Part shown: positions 8,228 through 14,009 of the stretch, in pieces | Numbering within the stretch: the first letter of the stretch is position 1 | Layout: every line of letters begins with the position of its first letter | IMG/VR virus record: IMGVR_UViG_3300034062_007600 | Span: 1-35,393 of that record | From: a virus | Strand: one strand, 5' to 3' | DNA length: 35,393 nt | Notes under the pieces: generated by a model | Seen by the model: the letters and a program-made list of their open reading frames with translations, nothing else | Databases searched by the model: none | Told to the model about the DNA's origin: nothing | Translations under genes and position numbers: made by a program

Positions 8228-8442
8228 TCAAAATCGGAACGCACGTCGCTTACGCATTCGCCGTCGCGCCCACGATCCCGCGCCTCGCGATCGTGGCGGA
8301 GACTCGCGCGGAAAACCCTGATTTTCCCGACGACGAGACGGTTTCGCTCGTGGTGTGCAATCCCACGGACATTACGCACGTCACGCGCGTCCCGTGGAGC
8401 GCCACGCTCCAGCCCGGCCACTGGACGGAGCTCCTGCCGTGA
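8224..8442 (+). CDS. Small hypothetical protein after the fibre genes
   Basis: The 72-residue product starts at GTG 8224, overlapping the fibre stop (GTGA), with GGGGAG six bases upstream. It reads as a single small beta domain (VAYAFAVAP, RLAIVAETRA, ETVSLVVCNPTDITHV) without signal peptide or membrane helix. Its own stop overlaps the start of the receiver-domain gene. Position suggests a fibre chaperone or a minor tail component, but no family is recognised. Confidence 0.6.
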   Translation: MIKIGTHVAYAFAVAPTIPRLAIVAETRAENPDFPDDETVSLVVCNPTDITHVTRVPWSATLQPGHWTELLP

Positions 8443-9179
8443 GACTCCTCGTCATCGAAGACCAGGCGTCCATCCGCGTCGCCGCGGCCTCGCTCCTCCG
8501 TGCCCACGGCCATGACGTGCGCGAGGCCGGGACGGTCGCCGCGGCGCTTGCCGCGCTGGACGATTCGACGCCGGAGGCAGTGATCCTCGACCTCGCACTG
8601 GACGCGCCCTCCGCGGCCCTCCACGAGCGACTCCGCGAGTGCGGCGCTCCCGTGCTCGTGGTGTCGGGCGTGGAGGAGGAGCGTGCGCGTCAGGTCTCGG
8701 AGGCCTTCGGCTGGCAGCTTCTCGCCAAGCCATTTGAGCCCGACGACCTCGTGTCGCGCGTGGCGTCGCTCCTCCCCTCACGCCGACCCTCGAGGCCGCA
8801 CGTGCTCCCTCCTCCTCCTCCTCCAGCTCCAGCGGCCACCACGCCGGTCGCTCCGCCGACCGAACGCCCGCCGCTCGAGGCGCTCCCCTCGCTCGCTCTG
8901 CCGGGCGCTCCCGACCCGTGGCGCGATCGCATCCGCGTGGTGGCCGACAGGATCATCTACGCTGGCGCGCTCGTGGCCGTGGTCGTGCTCGCCCTCCGCG
9001 GCAAGCTGGACGTTGCGACCACCGGCGCGATCCTCCTCGTGGCGGGCGTCCGTCCCCACAACCTTTTCGAGGCCGCGACCGCCGCGCGCAACGGCGGCGG
9101 AAGTCCGCGCGCCGGAGTGGCGCTCCTCCTCGCGCCCGCGCTCGAGTCGCTCCGCCACGGGACATGGCTGGCCCGATGA
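8439..9179 (+). CDS. Receiver domain fused to holin-like membrane domain
   Basis: The 246-residue product starts at GTG 8439 (GTGA overlap). Residues 1-112 form a complete response-regulator receiver domain. It has LLVIEDQ (acidic E7, D8), AVILDLAL with phosphoacceptor D51, VLVVSG with S76, and LLAKPFEPDDL with K97 followed by the conserved Pro. All residues needed for Asp phosphorylation are present. Residues 113-160 are a Pro-rich linker. Residues about 171-187 (RIIYAGALVAVVVLAL) and 192-204 (VATTGAILLVAGV) form two membrane segments split by a short charged turn, and 225-235 is hydrophobic too. That C-terminal part looks like a small phage holin. The following genes are a lipoprotein and a candidate endolysin, so this sits exactly where a holin is expected. 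Phospho-regulated lysis is inference; a membrane-bound decoy for a host sensor kinase is the main alternative. Confidence 0.78.
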   Translation: MRLLVIEDQASIRVAAASLLRAHGHDVREAGTVAAALAALDDSTPEAVILDLALDAPSAALHERLRECGAPVLVVSGVEEERARQVSEAFGWQLLAKPFEPDDLVSRVASLLPSRRPSRPHVLPPPPPPAPAATTPVAPPTERPPLEALPSLALPGAPDPWRDRIRVVADRIIYAGALVAVVVLALRGKLDVATTGAILLVAGVRPHNLFEAATAARNGGGSPRAGVALLLAPALESLRHGTWLAR

Positions 9180-9376
9180 CCCGCGCCCTCGCCCTCCTCC
9201 TCGCCCTCGCCCTCCTCCTGCCCGGGTGCGGCGCGTCCGCTCTCCCGATCGCCCTCAAAGCCCTCGCGGGCGTGGCCGCGCTGGCGGAGGAGCTCGAGCG
9301 CACGAGCCGCGCGCCAGCGTGCGATTGCGGGTGCCCGACCTCACGCGACGCGTCCGCGGAGGCGGTGGACCCGTGA
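9176..9376 (+). CDS. Small lipoprotein in the lysis block (candidate o-spanin)
   Basis: The 66-residue product starts at ATG 9176 (ATGA overlap). It has a textbook lipoprotein signal: R at position 3, a Leu/Ala core, and lipobox LPGC with C18 as the lipidated residue. The mature part is about 49 residues with a short helix (ALKALAGVAALAEELERT) and a Cys cluster, ACDCGC. Small outer-membrane lipoproteins beside endolysin genes are usually Rz1-type spanins. No typical Rz partner with a long coiled coil is obvious; the protein at 10323 is the only candidate. The lipobox is clear and the spanin role is inferred from context. Confidence 0.7.
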   Translation: MTRALALLLALALLLPGCGASALPIALKALAGVAALAEELERTSRAPACDCGCPTSRDASAEAVDP

Positions 9377-10326
9377 GCAATCGCGTCGTCGCTCCCGGGG
9401 TCGGCTTCACCGTCTACGACCCTGGCCCGGGCTCGGACCTCCTCCCGCTCCTCGAGTCGCCGGAGGCGGCGGAGCTCCTCCGCGCGTCGGATCACGTCAC
9501 GCTCCACACGCACGCCGACGCCAGCGATGTGCGCGCGGCACAGCAGCTCCGCGCGCGCCATCCGCACCTCCGCGTGTGGCTCGCCTGCCCGGCCAACTAC
9601 CTGTCCCGCATGGACCTCGAGCGCGGCCGCGCGACCGTGCTCCTCGAGGTCTCGCGCGTCGCGCGGATCGCGGCGGACGCCGCCGTTGAAGTCCTCGAGT
9701 GGAACGGCGAGGGAGCCTCCAGCGGCACGGTCGCAGGCGACTGGACTTCGGCCGCGGGCGACTCCCGCGAGAGGGCCCGCCTCGCGACTTTGGGGACGGC
9801 CGTGCTCCAGGCGTCGCGGATGGGCTTCGCTGGCGCGCTCGCCTGGACCTCTCACGACGGCGTGAGGAGCTTCGCGGTCCCCCGCTCCGTGCTCGCACAC
9901 GTCGACCTTCACGCGCCGCAGCACTATCCCGCCGCGCCTGGACAGACGGCATCGCAACGCACGCTCGAGCGCCGCATCGCATGGTCCGCGGGCCAGTGGG
10001 ATGTACTCGTGCGCGAGGGCGCGTGCCCGCCCGGCACCGCCCCGTGGGGCGAGAGTTGGAGTCCCTATCTGCAGGGCCACGGCCACTCGCTCGGAGCCCT
10101 CGTGTGGGGCCTCTCCGTCGCGCGGACGGGCAGGCTTTGGGCCTTCCCCCGCTCTTGGGATCACGGCGTCGCCCGCGACGCCCTGCGGTTGGCGCGCGCG
10201 CTCCGCGCCCGCGTGGGCTTCGGCCCGTCCGCGGTGGAGGACTGGCAGGCCTCGCAGGGCCTCGAGCCGGACGGCGTGGTGGGTCCGCGCACGCTCCGCT
10301 CGCTCGAACTCGCGGCGAGCTCGTGA
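9373..10326 (+). CDS. Candidate endolysin: unassigned catalytic domain plus peptidoglycan-binding domain
   Basis: The 317-residue product starts at GTG 9373 (GTGA overlap). The last 37 residues form a PG_binding_1-type module, with AVEDWQASQGLEPDGVVGPRTL as its core, which targets cell-wall peptidoglycan. The first 250 residues fit no lysozyme or amidase that I recognise. Alternating strands and helices (VTLHTHADASDV, LRVWLACPANY, ATVLLEVSRVARIAADAAVEVLEWNGEG, GFAGALAWTSHDGV, HVDLHAPQHYP) suggest a TIM-barrel glycosidase. E in VLEWNGEG or D/H in HVDLHAPQHY could be catalytic. There is no signal peptide, so release would need the holin-like gene upstream. Confidence 0.65.
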   Translation: MSNRVVAPGVGFTVYDPGPGSDLLPLLESPEAAELLRASDHVTLHTHADASDVRAAQQLRARHPHLRVWLACPANYLSRMDLERGRATVLLEVSRVARIAADAAVEVLEWNGEGASSGTVAGDWTSAAGDSRERARLATLGTAVLQASRMGFAGALAWTSHDGVRSFAVPRSVLAHVDLHAPQHYPAAPGQTASQRTLERRIAWSAGQWDVLVREGACPPGTAPWGESWSPYLQGHGHSLGALVWGLSVARTGRLWAFPRSWDHGVARDALRLARALRARVGFGPSAVEDWQASQGLEPDGVVGPRTLRSLELAASS

Positions 10327-10799
10327 GTCGGCCGGAGCTGGCCTTCGCCCTCGCGCTCCTCGTGGTGGGCGTGGCCATCGTGCGGTGGGCCTCCGTGGCC
10401 CGCCGTCGGCCCTCCGCGCCCTCCTCCGCGCCGGGCCCTGGCGACCGCGAGGAGCCGCAGTGCCGCGCGCGGGGGTGCTCCTCCCCGGCGACCCGCGCCC
10501 TGCCGGAGCTCCGCCCCTGGAGGCCGCTGGCGGGCCTCCTCCCGCGATGGGAGACGGAGACGGACCCGGAGGGCGACCCCGCCCTCTGCCGGGCCCACCA
10601 CGGGGCGCTGGAGGCCGCTCTGGCGGCGCGTGCGGCCGACGAGAGGGCCGCGACAGAGTCGCACCTTGCGTCGCGGCACCGCGACCTTGTGGCATGGGTC
10701 TCGTCGCAGCTCTGCCGGGATCACGGGATCGCGCCTCCACCGGCGCGTCCGACTCCGCGGCCGTCCGCGGAGAGCGAGGCGGTGTCACTCGACGGGTGA
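10323..10799 (+). CDS. Membrane-anchored Cys/His protein at end of lysis block
   Basis: The product is 158 residues from GTG 10323 (GTGA overlap). One N-terminal membrane helix (about residues 5-23, LAFALALLVVGVAIV) is followed by RRR, predicting an N-out/C-in or signal-anchor topology. C47, C52, C89 and H92/H93 could form a zinc site. A helix rich in Ala, Glu and Arg follows (ALEAALAARAADERAATESHLASRHRDLVAWV). It could be the inner-membrane partner (i-spanin) of the lipoprotein at 9176, though its helix is short for that and the Cys site would be unusual. It is the last gene of the rightward block; its stop lies inside a strong hairpin. Confidence 0.6.
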   Translation: MSRPELAFALALLVVGVAIVRWASVARRRPSAPSSAPGPGDREEPQCRARGCSSPATRALPELRPWRPLAGLLPRWETETDPEGDPALCRAHHGALEAALAARAADERAATESHLASRHRDLVAWVSSQLCRDHGIAPPPARPTPRPSAESEAVSLDG

Positions 10800-10806
10800 C
10801 ACCGCC
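10778..10806 (+). terminator. 11-bp hairpin at the convergent gene junction
   Basis: Left arm GGCGGTGTCAC (10778-10788) and right arm GTGACACCGCC (10796-10806) pair perfectly around a 7-base loop. The hairpin spans the stop codon of the rightward gene and lies between converging operons. A second hairpin, CTCACC-GCGA-GGTGAG at 10815-10830, covers the stop of the leftward gene. Neither has a U-tract, so termination may be hairpin-only, as is frequent in high-GC bacteria. Confidence 0.65.
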
Positions 10807-10815
10807 CGGCAGACC

Positions 10816-11331
10816 TCACCGCGAGGTGAGCGTGTACGTCGCGACCTTCGGCCCGCACCACTCTCTCGCGAGGACGCGAATCCCGCATCGTCGCTGGCCC
10901 GTGGCCGTGAGGCGTCCGAGACGCGTGCCGAGACTTCGGAGCGTCGCCCCCGGATAGCCTGGCACCGCGACCACGAGCTCCGGAGCGGTCCCGCGCCACC
11001 GCGCGTCCGGCTGGAGCTCGAGCCACTCCGAGACCCTCCGACACCAATCGTCCAGGGTCTCCGCGTCCTCCTCCTCCGGCGCGTGCCGCGCCGCGTCCTC
11101 CTCGAGCGGCGGAGCCGTGGCGGTCGCCGGAGCGGGATCCGCCTCCGCGCCCCACCGGAGGAGCGGGAGGTCTCCCGGCAGGCCGGTCACGCGCGCCAGC
11201 GCGGCCTGTCGCACGATCCATCCGAGCGCCTCATCCTCGAGGAGCCCGATTCGCACGAGACGTCCGAGCGTCGCGTCGTCTGACACCTCGCGCGCCATCG
11301 CCTTCACGTATGCAATTGCCCGATCACTCAT
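10816..11331 (-). CDS. Hypothetical protein, last gene of the leftward operon
   Basis: The 171-residue product starts at ATG 11331 on the minus strand and overlaps the previous gene by 8 bases, with GGGAGG six bases upstream of the start. The N-terminal 55 residues are helical (AIAYVKAMAREVSDDATLGRLVRIGLL). An acidic/Pro-Ala linker follows (about 65-90), and then a C-terminal domain with W-C-RRVSEWLEL and VVAVPGYPGATLRSLGTRLGRL. The C-terminal segment might be an HTH, but I do not recognise the family. Confidence 0.7.
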   Translation of the reverse strand: MSDRAIAYVKAMAREVSDDATLGRLVRIGLLEDEALGWIVRQAALARVTGLPGDLPLLRWGAEADPAPATATAPPLEEDAARHAPEEEDAETLDDWCRRVSEWLELQPDARWRGTAPELVVAVPGYPGATLRSLGTRLGRLTATGQRRCGIRVLAREWCGPKVATYTLTSR

Positions 11332-11584
11332 TCTCGGCCTCCCTTTTCAGCCGTTCGATTTCGTCCAGCAAAAACGCCACGTCCTCGCGCACGTGCTCGA
11401 GGAATGCCGCATCCCTCTCCGCCTGGACGTTGTCCGCGCGACCGCCGTCCCGCCGCACGAGCACGACCCATCCGGCTCCGGCACTCTCCGCGTCCGCCAG
11501 GCCGAACTTCAAAAATCCGCCGCTGGCGCGGCGCACGCGGTTTGCGATCGCCACGATTCTCTCCGCTCTCTCCAACTCGTCCAT
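11324..11584 (-). CDS. Small helical hypothetical protein of the leftward operon
   Basis: The 86-residue product begins at ATG 11584, immediately after the previous stop, with GGAGG five bases upstream. The N-terminal and C-terminal helices (MDELERAERIVAIANRVRRA; AFLEHVREDVAFLLDEIERLKREAENE) flank a short beta segment, GWVVLVRRDGG. The C-terminal helix has a heptad-like pattern and could form a coiled coil. No family is recognised. Confidence 0.7.
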   Translation of the reverse strand: MDELERAERIVAIANRVRRASGGFLKFGLADAESAGAGWVVLVRRDGGRADNVQAERDAAFLEHVREDVAFLLDEIERLKREAENE

Positions 11585-11896
11585 TCAGTCCTCCATCGTT
11601 CCCAACGCGGAATCCGCGTCAATCTCCGTGCGATCCCGCCGTCGACGCATGACCTGCGCACACACGCGAAGCATCTCCGCGGTGCGTTCCGACGGGCGCT
11701 CTAGATGCTCGAGCGCGGCCTCCGCCAGACGCTTGCCCTCCGACCGCCACCATCGCGCGTCGTGCCGCGCCTCTCTCGCCTCCGCGCGGAGCTCCTCGAG
11801 GAGCTCGTGCGCGGGAGCGATCGCCACGGCCAACGCCTCCAGCGCGGGCGGAGGAGGAGGAACCCAAAGCTCGAGCTGGTGAGCGACGCGCCTCAC
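11585..11896 (-). CDS. Helical hypothetical protein of the leftward operon
   Basis: The product is 103 residues if it starts at GTG 11896, which overlaps the preceding stop as GTGA like most genes here. An ATG at 11935 in the same frame would give 116 residues. It is almost all helix: ALEALAVAIAPAHELLEELRAEAREARHDARWWRSEGKRLAEAALEHLERPSERTAEMLRVCAQVMRRRRD. A Pro-rich linker (VPPPPPAL) lies near the N terminus. It could be a coiled-coil structural or regulatory protein; function is unknown. Confidence 0.65.
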   Translation of the reverse strand: MRRVAHQLELWVPPPPPALEALAVAIAPAHELLEELRAEAREARHDARWWRSEGKRLAEAALEHLERPSERTAEMLRVCAQVMRRRRDRTEIDADSALGTMED

Positions 11897-12213
11897 CGCC
11901 TCCACCGCCGCGAAGGCCGGTTGGCGCGGAGCCATCGCGCCAGCGTGGTGGCCTCGCGCGAATCGCCCGCCCGCTCCTCCTCCACGCCCTCCTCGCGCGC
12001 CCGCCGGACCTCCCAGAGCGAGTCGACGGAGGCTCCGCCGACCTCCTCGAGCGTCTTCCGCGCGTCCTCCCGCACGAGACAGGGGCCGCACTCGCACGGG
12101 CACTCGTGCTCCCCGCATGCGGCCACATCGTCGGCGCACGCGTCGCAGAGCATCTCCGCGTCCTCGTGGCACCCGTCCTCCAAATAGCACACCCGACACC
12201 AGCGGAGGCTCAC
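11893..12213 (-). CDS. Cys-rich, zinc-finger-like early protein
   Basis: The 106-residue product starts at GTG 12213 (GTGA overlap on the minus strand). The first 45 residues hold twelve cysteines, including CRVC, CDAC and CECGPC, with His and Glu between them. That is a likely double zinc-binding domain. The second half is helical and charged (KTLEEVGGASVDSLWEVRRAREEGVEEERAGDSREATTLARWLRANRP). Such small zinc proteins in early operons often bind nucleic acid or a host protein; no family is recognised. Confidence 0.65.
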   Translation of the reverse strand: MSLRWCRVCYLEDGCHEDAEMLCDACADDVAACGEHECPCECGPCLVREDARKTLEEVGGASVDSLWEVRRAREEGVEEERAGDSREATTLARWLRANRPSRRWRR

Positions 12214-12392
12214 AGTCCGGCCTCCCGGCGCACGCGCGCCGTCCAGTCCGGTCGCGGGGCCCGCTCGAGGAGGTGCTCCGCCAGCTCCTCGCGGTCGAAG
12301 GCCCGCTCCCGACGCTCCGCGCCCACGTCCTCGAGGGCCGCGGCGAGGAGGCCGTAGGCCGCGACCCGCTCCCGGAATCCGCCGCGCGTCAC
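12210..12392 (-). CDS. Small helical early protein
   Basis: The 60-residue product starts at GTG 12392 (GTGA overlap) and its stop overlaps the next GTG. It reads as two helices, RERVAAYGLLAAALEDVGAERR and DREELAEHLLERAP, with a basic end. Its support is the clean overlap chain and the sensible amino-acid content in a frame between two Cys-rich genes. Function is unknown. Confidence 0.6.
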   Translation of the reverse strand: MTRGGFRERVAAYGLLAAALEDVGAERRERAFDREELAEHLLERAPRPDWTARVRREAGL

Positions 12393-12589
12393 AGCTCCAC
12401 CTCCACCGCCGGGACGTGCTGCGCCCGGGCGCGGAGGACGGCCCGCGCGGGCTCCTCCGCCGTCTCGTGCTCCAGCCTCCACGCGAGGTCGGCCGCGCGC
12501 CGCGCGTCCGCCCACTGACAGAGCTCCTCGTGCGTCTCCACGCACCCGTCGCACCCGCACCCATCCGCGTAGTCGTGTTGCAGTTCCAT
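12389..12589 (-). CDS. First gene of the leftward operon, small Cys protein
   Basis: The 66-residue product starts at ATG 12589, with AGGAG ten bases upstream inside a predicted 16-base leader. The N-terminal 25 residues contain CGCDGC and a further Cys (THEELCQW), a possible small metal site. The remainder is helical (ADARRAADLAWRLEHETAEEPARAVLRARAQ). It is the first product of the leftward promoter, so it should be made early. No family is recognised. Confidence 0.65.
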   Translation of the reverse strand: MELQHDYADGCGCDGCVETHEELCQWADARRAADLAWRLEHETAEEPARAVLRARAQHVPAVEVEL

Positions 12590-12611
12590 ATCCGTCGCTC
12601 TCCTGTCCCAA

Positions 12612-12640
12612 TTCCTAACCCCACACGAGCGCGACGTCAA
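12612..12640 (-). promoter_or_regulatory. Leftward early promoter
   Basis: Read on the minus strand, -35 TTGACG (12640-12635) and -10 TAGGAA (12617-12612) are separated by 17 bases. The predicted start near 12605 gives a 16-base leader that includes AGGAG before the ATG at 12589. The -35 and the TAGG core are shared with the rightward promoter and with the one at 24297. Confidence 0.65.
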
Positions 12641-12652
12641 CTGAAAAGTTGA
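12637..12652. promoter_or_regulatory. Candidate operator between divergent -35 boxes
   Basis: TCAACT and AGTTGA form a perfect 6-bp inverted repeat around GAAA. The site overlaps the leftward -35 and abuts the rightward one, so a bound repressor would affect both promoters. Confidence 0.5.
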
Positions 12653-12681
12653 TTGACGTTCCGGCCCCAATGGGTTAGGCA
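12653..12681 (+). promoter_or_regulatory. Rightward early promoter, leaderless
   Basis: TTGACG (12653-12658), a 17-base spacer and TAGGCA (12676-12681) place the transcript start about seven bases on, at 12688. That is the A of the regulator's ATG. No Shine-Dalgarno sequence precedes the gene, as expected for a leaderless message. Confidence 0.65.
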
Positions 12682-12687
12682 AGCGGC

Positions 12688-12918
12688 ATGACTCGAACGA
12701 AATCGGCATCCAAGCTCCACGCGTGGTGCGCGGCCGAACGCGGCCGCGCGGAATCGATCGCCCGCGCTCTCTCTGTCTCCGCAACGTCCGTCTGCAACTG
12801 GCGTCGGGGCGCGGCGCGCCCGCGCGCGACGCTCCGCCTCCGTCTCGAGGAGCTCACCGGCGGAGCCGTCGCCGCGGTCGGATGGGAGCGGGCTCCTAGG
12901 ATCGGAGGGTCGGCGTGA
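12688..12918 (+). CDS. Cro/YdaS-like HTH regulator
   Basis: The 76-residue product starts at ATG 12688. Residues 8-60 match the Cro/YdaS fold: LHAWCAAERGRAESIARAL, then SVSATSVCNWRRGAARP as the recognition helix-turn-helix, then RLRLEELTGGAV. Phage proteins of this type bind the operator of their own divergent promoter. It is read from a leaderless promoter at 12653 and followed without a gap by the Myb-like gene (GTG 12915 overlaps its last codon). With no integrase present it may control early gene timing rather than lysogeny. Confidence 0.8.
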   Translation: MTRTKSASKLHAWCAAERGRAESIARALSVSATSVCNWRRGAARPRATLRLRLEELTGGAVAAVGWERAPRIGGSA

Positions 12919-13658
12919 AGGCCCGCCGCTGGACGGAGGAGGAGGTCTCTCGCCTCCGCTCCCTCGCAATCTCCGGCCGGTGGGCGGTCACCTCACGGTC
13001 GGAGCTCCTCGCGGCCTTCCCGAACCGGACGCTGCAGTCCATCCGATGCCAGGCCGATCGCCTCCGGCCCGGGACTCGTCGGGGCGCGAGAGGATGGACG
13101 CGCGAGGACGAAAAGCTCCTCCGGGAGCTGTGGCCGTCGACCTCCGAGCGGACGCTGCGACAGCAGCTCCGGCGGACCTGGAACGCGATTCGAAAGAAGG
13201 CCGACTCACTCGGGATCGGTCACCTCCGCTGGCAAGGCTACGAATCGCCCGCGGCCGCGGCGCGGCGCGCAGGGTACTCCCGCGACCTCCTCCGGAGGAT
13301 TTTGACCGCGTGGAACGCCCATTATCAGGGGTTTGCTCTGGAGGAGCGCGCGGAGCTCCCCAATCCCTCGCTCCGTCCGGTGCGCACGCATTTCGGAGCG
13401 AACGCAGGAAAGAAGTACCCGCGGCGGGTGGAGTCGGGCACCGTCGACCTGGCGGTCGCGTGGTGGTGCGGGCTCGAGACTCTGGGCGAGGCGTGCGACC
13501 GACTCGGGATGCGCCACCTCCCGCCGGGAGGAGCGAGCGCCGCTGGCATCCGTCGGAATGACCGCCACACGCCGGAGGAGTGGGATCGCCTCCTCCTCGC
13601 CCTCCGCCGTCGCCCTGGGACTGTCGCCGCGCGGGCCCCGCGGGAGGTGGCAGCGTGA
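12915..13658 (+). CDS. Double Myb/SANT-like DNA-binding protein
   Basis: The 247-residue product starts at GTG 12915 (GTGA overlap). Two successive Trp-containing modules are visible. Residues 5-50 are RRWTEEEVSRLRSLA...FPNRTLQSIRCQADRL; residues about 60-100 are RGWTREDEKLLRELWP...RRTWNAIRKKADSLGI. Both fit the SANT/Myb three-helix pattern. A third region (PAAAARRAGYSRDLLRRILTAW) looks like another HTH. Such proteins occur in phage early regions as regulators or homing-endonuclease DNA-binding parts; no nuclease motif is seen here. Confidence 0.7.
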   Translation: MKARRWTEEEVSRLRSLAISGRWAVTSRSELLAAFPNRTLQSIRCQADRLRPGTRRGARGWTREDEKLLRELWPSTSERTLRQQLRRTWNAIRKKADSLGIGHLRWQGYESPAAAARRAGYSRDLLRRILTAWNAHYQGFALEERAELPNPSLRPVRTHFGANAGKKYPRRVESGTVDLAVAWWCGLETLGEACDRLGMRHLPPGGASAAGIRRNDRHTPEEWDRLLLALRRRPGTVAARAPREVAA

Positions 13659-14009
13659 CCGCGGAGGACGTCGCCGCAGTCCTCGAGGCGCTCCGGGACC
13701 GCCTCGCGGCGCGTCTCGCGGCCCCGCGACCGGCCGTGGCCGCGGGTCTGTCGGAGGAGGCCCTCCGTCGCGCGGAGGTGGCCCTCCTCCTCGAGCGCGT
13801 GGCCGTCGGCCGCGCCACCGCGGAGGAGCTCGAGACTGACCTCCTCCACCCTCACCTCGCCGGAGGCGCTCGAGCTCCTCGAGGCGGGCTGGACGCCATC
13901 GCGGCGCCGCGAGGGGACTTGGGACGATCCGACCGGAAAACACCGCGACTGCCCGCAGTGGCGGGCGCTGGCGATCGCGCGGAGGGACGCGCGGAGGGAC
14001 GACCGATGA
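13655..14009 (+). CDS. Hypothetical protein, apparent +1 frameshift inside
   Basis: The start is GTG 13655 (GTGA overlap). This frame looks coding to about 13830 (VAAVLEALRDRLAARLAA ... RATAEELET) and then loses the strong GC-third-position pattern. A frame one base ahead becomes coding from about 13836 and ends at TGA 14007-14009, overlapping the methyltransferase ATG. Its text is protein-like (SPEALELLEAGWTPSRR, TWDDPTGKHRDCPQWRALAIARR). That second part has no ATG, GTG or TTG; only a CTG at 13836, seven bases after GGAGGAG, could start it. Options are an indel in the sequence, a programmed +1 shift, or a separate CTG-started gene. The first frame stays open into the methyltransferase, so a fusion product is also possible. 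Function is unknown. Confidence 0.45.

Larger units (their letters stand above)
12590..12687. promoter_or_regulatory. Divergent early switch region
   Basis: This 98-base gap separates the leftward operon from the rightward HTH gene and is noticeably AT-richer than its surroundings. It holds two divergent promoters with -35 boxes back to back (12635-12640 minus, 12653-12658 plus). Between them is the inverted repeat TCAACT-GAAA-AGTTGA. The layout is that of a phage immunity or early switch; the HTH protein at 12688 is the obvious binder. Confidence 0.75.
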
